A stretch of DNA of 64,000 nucleotides from Emticicia sp051209875. Lineage in GTDB: Bacteria; Bacteroidota; Bacteroidia; Cytophagales; Spirosomataceae. The notes below the pieces were generated by a model that was not told the origin of the DNA, ran no database searches, and saw only the letters and a list, made by a program, of their open reading frames with translations. The stretch spans positions 3,162,001-3,226,000 of the forward strand of contig NZ_JBNTQY010000001.1 of NCBI RefSeq assembly GCF_051209875.1. The letters run 5' to 3'. This document shows, one piece after another, positions 42,214 to 51,269 of this stretch (position 1 is its first letter; each line of letters opens with the position of its first letter). The translations under genes were made by a program, and so were the position numbers.

Positions 42214-43437
42214 TTAAAGTACCATTTTCTTAACCTTATGAATTCCTATCACTAATTTATCAATTTCCTCGGTTGTGTTATAAACAGCAAAAGAGGCTCT
42301 TGAAGTTCCGGGGATTTTAAAACGATTCATCAAAGGTTGTGTACAATGATGTCCTGTCCGAACAGCGATACCTTGCTGATCTAAAATTACACCAACATCT
42401 TGTGGATGAATGCCATCTAAAACAAATGAAAGTACAGAAACTTTCTTTTTTGCTTGACCAATTATTCTTAAACCATCAATTTCTGATAACTGTTCAGTAG
42501 CATAGATAAGCAAATCATTTTCATAATTTGCGATATTTTTCTTACCTAAATTATTGATATAATCGATGGCAAATTTCACGGCTACTACATCAGCAATATT
42601 TGGCGTTCCAGCTTCAAACTTGTATGGTAAATCATTATAAGTTGTTTTCTCGAAAGTAACTTCTTTAATCATTTCTCCACCTCCACGATAGGGAGGCATA
42701 GCATTAAGGAGGTCTTTTTTCCCATAAAGCACGCCCATTCCAGTTGGGCCATAAATTTTATGAGCAGAAAAAACATAGAAATCTACGTCTAAATCTTGCA
42801 CATCAATATCAATATGTGAACTTGCTTGAGCTCCATCAATCAATACTTTGGCTCCTACAGCATGAGCTTTTTCAACAATAAATTTCACATCATTGATAGT
42901 TCCCAAAGCATTGGAAACATGTACAACTGATACAAATTTAGTTTTTTCAGAAAGCATTTTTTCATATTCTTCCAAAAGTAAATCGCCATTATCATCAATT
43001 GGTATGACTCTCAAAACGCATCCATTCTGCTCACAAAGCATTTGCCAAGGTACAATATTAGAATGGTGTTCGAGTGTACTGATAATAATTTCATCTCCTT
43101 CTTTCAAAAACTTTCTTCCATAGGTCTGAGAAACTAAGTTGATACCATCAGTAGTACCATAAGTAAAAATGATTTCTTCTAAATGTTCTGCATTCAAAAA
43201 GTTCTGAATTGTTTTTCGAGAGGCTTCAAAAGCAGAGGTAGCTTTTTCAGCTAAAAAATGAATACCTCTATGAATATTTGCATTATAATGACCATAATAA
43301 TTGGCCAAGGCATCTAAAACTTGAACTGGTTTTTGAGTGGTTGCAGCATTATCAAAATAAACTAAAGCTTTGCCGTTTATTTGCTCATCAAGAATTGGAA
43401 AATCTTGACGTATTTTATTTATATCTAAAATTGACAT
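42214..43437 (-). CDS. sufS: Cysteine desulfurase SufS
   Basis: A 407-residue class II cysteine desulfurase. It removes sulfur from L-cysteine using pyridoxal phosphate bound to Lys227 in FSAHKIYGPTG; the catalytic Cys365 is in RTGHHCTQPLM. The N-terminal YFDNAATTQKP and NIHRGIHFL motifs are typical of SufS. The SufBCD scaffold genes are not adjacent here: the gene upstream is a methyltransferase. SufS, SufE, DUF59 and the bacilliredoxin thus form a partial SUF group on their own. Confidence 0.95.
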   Translation of the reverse strand: MSILDINKIRQDFPILDEQINGKALVYFDNAATTQKPVQVLDALANYYGHYNANIHRGIHFLAEKATSAFEASRKTIQNFLNAEHLEEIIFTYGTTDGINLVSQTYGRKFLKEGDEIIISTLEHHSNIVPWQMLCEQNGCVLRVIPIDDNGDLLLEEYEKMLSEKTKFVSVVHVSNALGTINDVKFIVEKAHAVGAKVLIDGAQASSHIDIDVQDLDVDFYVFSAHKIYGPTGMGVLYGKKDLLNAMPPYRGGGEMIKEVTFEKTTYNDLPYKFEAGTPNIADVVAVKFAIDYINNLGKKNIANYENDLLIYATEQLSEIDGLRIIGQAKKKVSVLSFVLDGIHPQDVGVILDQQGIAVRTGHHCTQPLMNRFKIPGTSRASFAVYNTTEEIDKLVIGIHKVKKMVL

Positions 43438-43542
43438 ATTTTATTTTTTCTTTCGATTACAAAAACAACAAACATTCAAACGATTTAGTTTAGAAATATT
43501 CTAAATTAGTAGAACGAATTTCGAAATCAGTTCTATGGTAAC

Positions 43543-44313
43543 TCAAAGTTTCAAGACAAAATCTTGTTTCGTTTGCTTTTTATTGAAGAAAACTATCCCC
43601 ACCCAAAATAAATCTAATGAGACCGTGACAGAAGAATGATTTTTGATATATTGCCAAGCTTGTTTCATTTCATCCGACCAATAAATATCATCAAAAATAA
43701 AGCAGCTACCTTCATGAGCTTTTTCTAAACATTGCTCAAAATACCTAACTGTTGGTTCATACCGATGATTAGCGTCAAAAAAAACAAAGTCTAAACTTGG
43801 AATTTCATTCAATTTTTGAGTCAATGTTTCATCAATATTTCCGACAATAATATTAATATTTTTTAATGAAAGTTTGGTAAAGTTTTCTTGAGCTATTTTA
43901 GCAGTTTCGGGGCAACCTTCAAAGCTAGTTATTTGACTATCAACTACTTGAGATGACAAATAAGCTGTCGTTAGCCCAAAAGAAGTCCCTAAATCAAAGA
44001 TGTTCTTATATTGATAAAGTCCAATAATTCGATGAAACAGCTGTCCAAGTTTAGGAGATTTTTGAGAATTTTTGGCAATATCTTTTATCTTTCTTTGATT
44101 AGATAAATTTAATTTTGAACCCGCTCCAAAATCTGTTATTGAAATAATTCTTTCATCTTTCAATAACTGTTTCCGTAAATCTTCTATTTCTTGAAAGCTA
44201 TTCGAATGATTTTTGTCTTTTATAATTTTAGTATAAAACTCAAACAAAAATGGAGAATGCAGCGAATACTCGTCTTTGGCTCTGAAAAGATATTTTATGT
44301 AGTCATAAATCAT
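43543..44313 (-). CDS. Class I SAM-dependent methyltransferase
   Basis: A 256-residue protein of the O-methyltransferase type: NIFDLGTSFGLTTAYLSSQV (motif I), ITSFEGCPETAKIAQ, and FVFFDANHRYEPTVRYFEQCL, followed by IFDDIYWSDEM, which may bind a divalent metal. The first residues MIYDYIKYLFRAKDEYSLHSPFLFEF are common in Bacteroidota members. A GTG at 44337 would add eight residues, but that codon lies in the clpC terminator stem, so ATG 44311-44313 is chosen. Confidence 0.87.
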   Translation of the reverse strand: MIYDYIKYLFRAKDEYSLHSPFLFEFYTKIIKDKNHSNSFQEIEDLRKQLLKDERIISITDFGAGSKLNLSNQRKIKDIAKNSQKSPKLGQLFHRIIGLYQYKNIFDLGTSFGLTTAYLSSQVVDSQITSFEGCPETAKIAQENFTKLSLKNINIIVGNIDETLTQKLNEIPSLDFVFFDANHRYEPTVRYFEQCLEKAHEGSCFIFDDIYWSDEMKQAWQYIKNHSSVTVSLDLFWVGIVFFNKKQTKQDFVLKL

Positions 44314-44328
44314 GTTACAAAAATAGCA

Positions 44329-44357
44329 AAAAAGCACGACAGATTGTCGTGCTTTTT
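44329..44357 (-). terminator. Terminator of clpC
   Basis: AAAAAGCACGAC at 44329-44340 pairs perfectly with the complement at 44346-44357 (loop AGATT), giving a 12-bp stem with a T run on the minus strand. A second 8-bp hairpin, TAAGATTT/AAATCTTA, lies at 44359-44382, between it and the clpC stop codon. Confidence 0.88.
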
Positions 44358-44387
44358 ATAAGATTTATTAGATAAAATCTTATTCTA

Positions 44388-46931
44388 TTAATCATTTTGA
44401 ATCGTTTCCTCTTTTTTCGTTCTTCCGAAAGTCAAAGATTCACCTTCCCCACTGAAATCTACTAAAATTGTATCTCCTTCTTGCACATCCCCTTTCAAGA
44501 TTTCTTCAGCAAGTGGATCCTCTACATATTTCTGAATCGCACGGTTCAAAGGTCTTGCTCCATATTGTTGGTCATACCCTTTTTCAGACAAGAAATCTTT
44601 TGCTTTATCTGTCAATTCAATTTTATAACCAATGTTTGTAATACGAGCAATCAAACGACCTAAAGCAATATCAATGATTTTATGAATATCATCACGAGTC
44701 AATGAATTGAAGACAATCACATCATCCAAACGATTCAAGAACTCGGGTGAAAAAGTTTTCTTCAAAGCATTTTGAATCGTACTTTTAACCATTTCATCTT
44801 GATTATCAGTACGTGATTTTGTTGCAAACCCAATACCAGTTCCGAAATCCTTCAAATCACGAACACCAATATTTGAGGTCATAATAATAATTGTATTACG
44901 GAAATCAACTCGACGACCCAGACTATCAGTCAAAACGCCATCGTCTAATACTTGTAACAATATATTATAAACATCAGGGTGTGCTTTTTCGATTTCGTCA
45001 AGCAAAACAACTGAATAAGGTTTTCTACGAATTTTTTCTGTTAATTGTCCACCTTCTTCATAACCAACATATCCTGGAGGGGCTCCCACTAAGCGAGAGA
45101 TACTAAATTTCTCCATGTACTCACTCATGTCAATTCTGATGAGGGCATCTTCTTTGTCAAATAAGTAAGTTGCAAGAGTTTTGGCTAATTCAGTTTTTCC
45201 AACACCAGTTGGCCCTAAGAATATAAACGAACCGATTGGTTTCTTAGGGTCTTTCAAACCAACACGTGTACGTTGAATTGACTTCACTAACTTCTCAACG
45301 GCAGGGTCTTGTCCAACAATTCTTCCACGAAGTGCATCTCCCATATTAAGGATTTTCTCTCCTTCATTCATGTTCACACGCTTCACAGGAATACCTGTCA
45401 TCATCGCAACCACATCACCTACGTTATCTTCTGTTACACTATAACGCTTGGTTTTAGCTTCTTCTTCCCACGCATTTTTTGCACGATCAAGTTGCTCCAA
45501 TAATTTTTTCTCACGATCACGTAGTTGAGCTGCTTCTTCGTAACGTTGGCTTTTGACAACAGAATTTTTTTCTTTTTTGATTAACTCAACTTGCTCTTCT
45601 AAGAAAATAATATCTGGAGGAACTGAAATATTATTGATGTGAACTCTTGCACCAACTTCATCTAATACATCAATAGCTTTATCAGGTAAATATCGGTCGG
45701 TGATATATCTTTCTGATAATTTCACAGCCGCTTCTAAAGCTTCTGGTGTATAGCTTACGTGGTGGTGATCTTCATATTTATCTTTAATATTATTCAAAAT
45801 CTCAATGGTTTCATCAATTGAAGTTGCTTCAACCATTACCATTTGAAAACGACGAGCCAAAGCTCCATCTTTTTCAATATACTGGCGGTATTCATCTAAA
45901 GTTGTGGCACCAATACATTGGATATCTCCACGAGCCAAAGCTGGTTTAAACATATTTGACGCATCTAATGAGCCACTTGCTCCACCAGCACCAACAATCG
46001 TATGAATTTCATCAATAAATAAAATCACATCAGGTGATTTTTCTAATTCATTCATCACCGCTTTCATTCGCTCTTCAAATTGACCACGGTATTTTGTACC
46101 AGCAACCAAAGAAGCTAAATCAAGCGTTACCACACGTTTTCCGAATAAAATTCTTGAAACTTTTTTCTGCACAATTCTCAAAGCTAAACCTTCAGCGATG
46201 GCTGTTTTACCCACACCTGGCTCACCAATTAAAATTGGGTTGTTTTTCTTACGTCTTGAAAGAATTTGGGCTACACGCTCAATTTCTTTTTCACGTCCAA
46301 CAATCGGGTCTAATTTGCCTGCTTCGGCAAATTTGGTCAAATCTCTACCGAAATTATCTAAAACAGGAGTTTTAGATTTTTCAGGATTTTTTTGGTCGGC
46401 TCTCTGCTGAGAACTGTATCCGCCAGTGCCTCCACCGAAAATACGCTCATCGTCGTCGTCAGTTTCGGGACGCTCCATGACGGGTTTCTGACCAGTCAGT
46501 TGATACTCAAGCATCTCTTTAGTTTGTTCGTAATTAAGGCGGAATTTTTGTAAAATTTGTCCTCCGAGGTTATCGCCGTCTCGCAAAATAGCAAGGAGAA
46601 GATGCTCAGTACCTATTGTTAATGATTTGAAGATTTTAGCCTCCAAATGCGTAATTTTTAATACTTTTTCAGACTGTCGGGTCAATGGAATATTGGCCAG
46701 ATTCTTAATATTATTAGTGGCAGTACCTTTGGTAGCCTGCTCAATTGTGATACGTAGCTCGTCCAATTGAACGCCTGAGTCTCTCAGTAGATTCAATGCC
46801 ATGCCTTCGCCATCACGAATCATCCCCAAAATCAAATGTTCGGTTCCGATATAATCATGTCCAAGCCGAAGTGCTTCTTCACGGGCTAGGGTGATGATTT
46901 CTTTTACTTTTTGTGAAAATTTAGGCTCCAT
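44388..46931 (-). CDS. clpC: Clp protease ATP-binding subunit ClpC
   Basis: An 847-residue AAA+ unfoldase that feeds substrates to ClpP. Order: two Clp_N repeats (about 1-145; REEALRLGHDYIGTEHLILGM), first AAA+ domain with Walker A GEPGVGKTA, a UVR-like coiled region (EEAAQLRDREKKLLEQLD), and second AAA+ domain with GPTGVGKTE and Walker B LLDEIEKAH. The short UVR middle region and Clp_N repeats point to ClpC rather than ClpB or ClpA. Single gene with its own terminator. Confidence 0.96.
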   Translation of the reverse strand: MEPKFSQKVKEIITLAREEALRLGHDYIGTEHLILGMIRDGEGMALNLLRDSGVQLDELRITIEQATKGTATNNIKNLANIPLTRQSEKVLKITHLEAKIFKSLTIGTEHLLLAILRDGDNLGGQILQKFRLNYEQTKEMLEYQLTGQKPVMERPETDDDDERIFGGGTGGYSSQQRADQKNPEKSKTPVLDNFGRDLTKFAEAGKLDPIVGREKEIERVAQILSRRKKNNPILIGEPGVGKTAIAEGLALRIVQKKVSRILFGKRVVTLDLASLVAGTKYRGQFEERMKAVMNELEKSPDVILFIDEIHTIVGAGGASGSLDASNMFKPALARGDIQCIGATTLDEYRQYIEKDGALARRFQMVMVEATSIDETIEILNNIKDKYEDHHHVSYTPEALEAAVKLSERYITDRYLPDKAIDVLDEVGARVHINNISVPPDIIFLEEQVELIKKEKNSVVKSQRYEEAAQLRDREKKLLEQLDRAKNAWEEEAKTKRYSVTEDNVGDVVAMMTGIPVKRVNMNEGEKILNMGDALRGRIVGQDPAVEKLVKSIQRTRVGLKDPKKPIGSFIFLGPTGVGKTELAKTLATYLFDKEDALIRIDMSEYMEKFSISRLVGAPPGYVGYEEGGQLTEKIRRKPYSVVLLDEIEKAHPDVYNILLQVLDDGVLTDSLGRRVDFRNTIIIMTSNIGVRDLKDFGTGIGFATKSRTDNQDEMVKSTIQNALKKTFSPEFLNRLDDVIVFNSLTRDDIHKIIDIALGRLIARITNIGYKIELTDKAKDFLSEKGYDQQYGARPLNRAIQKYVEDPLAEEILKGDVQEGDTILVDFSGEGESLTFGRTKKEETIQND

Positions 46932-46940
46932 TTATTTTAA

Positions 46941-47015
46941 TGTAGAATGAAGAATGTAGTAATGAAGAATTATTTACCGCTGTGATATCATACTTCATAT
47001 TCTACAATTCAGAAT
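46941..47015. repeat. GTAGAATGAAGAATGTAG-type word array
   Basis: TGTAGAATGAAGAATGTAG and TAATGAAGAATTAT (46941-46972) are answered by ATACTTCATATTCTACAATT and CAGAAT (46990-47015) in opposite sense, imperfectly paired. ATTCTTAATTCTAAATCC and TTCATAATTCATC follow at about 47099-47133. It lies upstream of clpC, so it is not that gene's terminator. Confidence 0.5.
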
Positions 47016-47173
47016 ATTTTTACAATCAAAAATGTTTTAAATGAAATTACAAAATAATGTACTTATTACGAATAGAATGTTAGTTTTTTTAAATAATCAT
47101 TCTTAATTCTAAATCCTACTTTCATAATTCATCTTTACATACTGCAATATAACGGATTATTGATAAAGTGTGT

Positions 47174-47815
47174 TCAAATCGTAGAAGATTTTTTTAATAT
47201 TTCTAAAGATTGATTGCCACGACAAAAAAGTAAATCAATAATTGACAAGTTTGGTACAAAATCATTGCCAAAATTTTGCTGATAAGCTACTGCTTGATAA
47301 AAATCATTGCTTTTATAGTCTTTTTTTGCATTTATGAGCGAACGAGCATCAAAAACGCCCTCATTTACTTCTTTTTGATAAAAATCAGTCTGCCTAATTG
47401 TCTTGTCAACCTTTAAGAGTTTCAGACAAATTGTCAGAAAACTATAATTTAGGTCCCATAAAAATTTAGGTTTCTTGTCATAAACTGCTTGAAAATAATC
47501 AGCAAAATATTCGAAAAATGGTGATTTCCCATAAGCAGCATTCATTGTTCGCCAATGAATGGTTTCCCATCTTTGGCTGTAATCAATTTCAACATCTTTC
47601 ATCAAAATCTTTTTATTCCCATCGATAACAGGAATCGTTAGCATTTCAACTTTATTGGAGCCTTTCAAATAGCATCTATTTCTATAAGATTGTTTGGCAA
47701 AGTATTCGTTGCTTTCAAGCACAATCTCATCAAAATTTAATACACAAGTAAAAAATTCGAGACTGGGCAAATATTGCAAATCAATTAGAATATGTTGAGT
47801 ATCAGGTGTTTTCAT
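47174..47815 (-). CDS. WbqC-like family protein
   Basis: A 213-residue protein of the WbqC family: ILIDLQYLPSLEFFTC, NRCYLKGSNKVEMLTIPVI, WETIHWRTMNAAYGKSPFFEYFADYF. Members occur in O-antigen or signal-peptidase neighbourhoods but have no established reaction. The N terminus lacks a signal peptide, so it is cytoplasmic. The reverse-oriented OmpA-type gene follows at 47928, and the ATG at 47813-47815 is a clear start. Confidence 0.88.
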   Translation of the reverse strand: MKTPDTQHILIDLQYLPSLEFFTCVLNFDEIVLESNEYFAKQSYRNRCYLKGSNKVEMLTIPVIDGNKKILMKDVEIDYSQRWETIHWRTMNAAYGKSPFFEYFADYFQAVYDKKPKFLWDLNYSFLTICLKLLKVDKTIRQTDFYQKEVNEGVFDARSLINAKKDYKSNDFYQAVAYQQNFGNDFVPNLSIIDLLFCRGNQSLEILKKSSTI

Positions 47816-47927
47816 TTAGCAAAAAAAAGCATTTATAAAAAATTATACAATTCATTTCAATAAAACCGTTAGAATGTATGGATTTTTTCTGAAATTTGTA
47901 ACACAAGCATACACTTTCTCAAAACGC

Positions 47928-50900
47928 ATGACGAGATTTTTTACATTTCTTACTATTCTTATTTGCTCGGTGAATTTCACATTCGCTGCTAATCTTTTTC
48001 CAAATAATAATAAAAAAACAAGTAAGGTTTTTGCTGATATTCCATTAAGTTTATCAGCTAAAGACAAACGCTCTAACATACAACTTAGACCAAAATTTAC
48101 TGTATTATCAGTCAATGGTGGCAATGTGATTCCTTTGAAAGAAACTGATGGTCGCTTTACAGTTATCGTCAAAAGTGGTGAATCGTACAAAATTATTGCA
48201 GAACTGGAAGGGTATCATACCAAAGAGAAATTACAAGTAATTGCCGCTGACCAAGACAAAGAAGGGTTTAATGTAGTAATTGATATGGAACCACAACCAT
48301 CAGCCTCTTTAATTTTAAAGGCAGTTGATGATATTTCAGGTGATTTGGTTGAGGCATCATTTAAAATTACTGCTAATGATAAAGTTTACTCTGGCAAAAC
48401 AACGAAAGAAACTCCTTTTTATAGATTAGTTATTATAAAAGCTGACCTCTACCAAGTTGAAGTGACTTCTGGCACGCATACTCCAAAAAAAGAGAGCTAC
48501 ACTTTTGAAGTTGGAGATCCAGCTCGCTCTTACAATAAAGAAATAAGATTAGAAAAGCCTGGTAATGGAGTAAAAATTACCATCATTGGCGAAGATACAG
48601 GCAAATTACTCAAAGGTGCGAATTTAAACATCATCAACACAACCGATAATCAAACAATTATTGATAATCTTTTACCTGAAGGCGAAGCCGTTGTTGAATT
48701 TAATCCTGCCAAAAGATATGTTGCTACTATCTCAAACGAAGGCTATACCACTTTAAAAATTGATTTGAAAGCCACCACACAAAAAGAATATGTCATCAAA
48801 CTTCCTTCCGAAACATACTTCTCAATTGGTGCCTTTGATAGATTATCAGGTAAACGTATTCCTGCAAATTTCAAAATTACCTTTAAAGATAATATCCAAG
48901 AAATCAAAGGTTCCGCCGATGCTGACATTAGATTCAAAGCTGTTGAGAAAGGAATTTATCAAGTGGAGGCAAGTTATCCAAATTATGCAACAAAACAGCT
49001 ACCACTTAATTTAGAAAATATTGCTGCAGGAAAAATTAGTCACAAAATTAATTTAGAAAGTACCATTGATGAATATGTCATTTTGGTTGTTGACGCAGAA
49101 GACAAACAAATGATTGCGGGAGCTGATGTAAAATTATTCGATGAAAATAAGCTGCCAGTTCCTGTAAAACTCAATCCAAAAACAGGGGAATGGAAAATTG
49201 TTCTAGAAAAAAACAAGGACTATTCCATTGAGGTAGCTGCCAATGATTATATTAAACAAACAGGTACTTTGCAGCGTAGTACAAGCAAATTGATTGGTAT
49301 CAATATGCAGAAAGTTTTTCAAACGATTTTCTTTTCGGCAGTTGATGGCCTTACCAAAAAATCTATCGTAGCACAATTCAAAGTTATTCGACCTGAAAGA
49401 GAGCCAATTAATGGCTTGGCTGATGTGAACAAACAGTTTAAGGTAGATTTATATCCACAAAAACCTTATATTTTAGAAGTCAGTGCCGATGGCTATAAAA
49501 CAATCAGCGAAAATCTACTTTATGATGCCAATAAAACCGACAAAGAAGTAAGCAAGGTTTTTGAACTTCAGAAAGATGCTTATACTTTCTTATTTAAGGT
49601 TACTGATGCACAAAAAAAACAACTTATTTCAGGTGCAAAGTTATCAATTTTAGATTTAAGTTCGAGTCAGCCAATTGTTGCAACATCAGAAAAAAATGGT
49701 TTTTCGGCTAATTTAATTCCCGGCAATAACTATTCTCTTTCTGTTGAAGCGGAAGGTTATGAATATTCTACCCAGAACATTAATCCACGGGTTTTGGCTT
49801 CCAATAATCAATTTGAGCATGAAATACCTATGTTCAAAAACGCCATAGAGCGTTATAAATTGATGGTTTTAGATGAAGATAAAGGTAATAATGTACCCAA
49901 TGCCAATCTTCGAGTTTTTAATATGGCGAATGAACCTATTACCATTACATCCAACCCCCTTGCTTCTGAATGGTTAGCTGAATTAAAAAACGATGAATCA
50001 TATTCAGTAGAAATTAAAGCGGAAGGATATTTGGCATTTAGAGGTGTATTACCCAAAAATACCAATTCAAAAACAATCAAACTTAAAGTCAAAAAAGTAC
50101 CAACCCAAGAAATTGCCTTCTCCCCTATTGATGCTCTCAGTAAAAAATCAATTGTTGCTGAATTCAAATTATTAAGTGGAGGGGAATTGATCAGTGGTAC
50201 AATTGCTTCGGGAGGAACAAGATTAAAAGCGATTTTAGTTCAAGATAAAACCTATGAATTAGAAATTATTTCTAATGGGTATAAAGTTTATAAAGATGTG
50301 GTTAATTTGGCAAATGCAGCCAACAACGTTATAACTGTTGAATTGAGAAAAGAGGCGTATACTTTTAATTTTAAAGCACTTGATACAAAAAATAGACAGC
50401 CAATACCAAATGTCAAAGTAAAAGTATCAGATACTGACAATCAAGCTATTACATCAAAATACAATGTTGAAAGTCAAGATTTTCAGGTTAATCTAAATCC
50501 TGATAAAATTTATTCAATTGAAGTAGAAGCTCCAGGTTATGAACTTTATGGTGAGAAATTGGACGTAGCAAATTTAGCTGCAAGTTCTGATTTCAAGCGT
50601 GATATATTCATGGTAAAAAAAGAAGTTGAAAAGAAGCCAGAGCCAAAAATTGAACCTAAAAAAGAAGAAACTAAAATAGTCGAAAAACCAATTGCCGAAA
50701 ATAAAGTAGATGTAAAAGTTACTGACCCTAAGCCTGCCGAAAAGAAACCTGAGCCTGTAACTCCGCCAGTTCTTGCTAAAAAAGCTCCTGAAAAGAGAGA
50801 ATCTGAAGCTAAAACTTATCAAGATAATGCAACTGTCATTACTGATGATGATTTTAAAGTAAAGGTTGAAGTATTTGAAAACTTGGGTATTGGTAAAAAA

Positions 50901-51236
50901 TTCAGACTAAGTAATCTTTATTTTGAACAAAGTAGTACAACAATTAAGCCTCAATCATTTCCTCAATTGGACAAATTGGTGAATACAATGAAGTTAAATC
51001 CAAAAATGAAAATTGAAATTTTAGGTCATACCGATAATAATGGCGACCCAAGGTTGAATCTTTCACTTTCTCATTTTAGAGCTACCGTTGTATCTAATTA
51101 TCTTTTCAATAGAGGTGTTGCGGCAGATAGAATAAAAGTTACTGGGAAAGGGCAAGAAGAGCCAATCGCACCAAACGATACAGAAGAAAATCGGATTAAA
51201 AACCGCAGAGTAGAATTTATAATAAGAGAAAACTAA
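47928..51236 (+). CDS. Large OmpA-family protein with repeated carboxypeptidase-regulatory/PEGA-like domains
   Basis: An 1102-residue exported protein (signal peptide ends near FTFAAN). From about residue 80 to 860 it is a chain of about 90-residue beta domains of the CarboxypepD_reg/PEGA type, each ending in Y.V...A.GY. Some domains form a larger repeat: YVILVVDAEDKQMIAGADV matches YKLMVLDEDKGNNVPNANL, IFFSAVDGLTKKSIVAQF matches IAFSPIDALSKKSIVAEF, and YTFLFKVTD matches YTFNFKALD. A Lys/Glu/Pro linker (about 885-945) precedes an OmpA peptidoglycan-binding domain (NLYFEQSSTTIKP ... GHTDNNGDPRLN ... NRRVEFII). It probably spans the periplasm to the surface. A longer start at 47874 is possible. 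Confidence 0.88.
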   Translation: MTRFFTFLTILICSVNFTFAANLFPNNNKKTSKVFADIPLSLSAKDKRSNIQLRPKFTVLSVNGGNVIPLKETDGRFTVIVKSGESYKIIAELEGYHTKEKLQVIAADQDKEGFNVVIDMEPQPSASLILKAVDDISGDLVEASFKITANDKVYSGKTTKETPFYRLVIIKADLYQVEVTSGTHTPKKESYTFEVGDPARSYNKEIRLEKPGNGVKITIIGEDTGKLLKGANLNIINTTDNQTIIDNLLPEGEAVVEFNPAKRYVATISNEGYTTLKIDLKATTQKEYVIKLPSETYFSIGAFDRLSGKRIPANFKITFKDNIQEIKGSADADIRFKAVEKGIYQVEASYPNYATKQLPLNLENIAAGKISHKINLESTIDEYVILVVDAEDKQMIAGADVKLFDENKLPVPVKLNPKTGEWKIVLEKNKDYSIEVAANDYIKQTGTLQRSTSKLIGINMQKVFQTIFFSAVDGLTKKSIVAQFKVIRPEREPINGLADVNKQFKVDLYPQKPYILEVSADGYKTISENLLYDANKTDKEVSKVFELQKDAYTFLFKVTDAQKKQLISGAKLSILDLSSSQPIVATSEKNGFSANLIPGNNYSLSVEAEGYEYSTQNINPRVLASNNQFEHEIPMFKNAIERYKLMVLDEDKGNNVPNANLRVFNMANEPITITSNPLASEWLAELKNDESYSVEIKAEGYLAFRGVLPKNTNSKTIKLKVKKVPTQEIAFSPIDALSKKSIVAEFKLLSGGELISGTIASGGTRLKAILVQDKTYELEIISNGYKVYKDVVNLANAANNVITVELRKEAYTFNFKALDTKNRQPIPNVKVKVSDTDNQAITSKYNVESQDFQVNLNPDKIYSIEVEAPGYELYGEKLDVANLAASSDFKRDIFMVKKEVEKKPEPKIEPKKEETKIVEKPIAENKVDVKVTDPKPAEKKPEPVTPPVLAKKAPEKRESEAKTYQDNATVITDDDFKVKVEVFENLGIGKKFRLSNLYFEQSSTTIKPQSFPQLDKLVNTMKLNPKMKIEILGHTDNNGDPRLNLSLSHFRATVVSNYLFNRGVAADRIKVTGKGQEEPIAPNDTEENRIKNRRVEFIIREN

Positions 51237-51269
51237 AACCTGCAAGGTTTTCAAAACCTTACAGGTTTT
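51235..51269. terminator. Palindromic terminator overlapping both convergent stop codons
   Basis: AAAACCTGCAAGGTTTT at 51235-51251 and its near-complement at 51253-51269 form a 17-bp stem with one mismatch and a 1-base spacer. It starts inside the stop codon of the OmpA gene (51234-51236) and ends inside the stop codon region of Sua5 (51268-51270). The same CCTGCAAGGTTTT palindrome is a familiar intergenic repeat in Bacteroidota (from memory). Confidence 0.8.
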
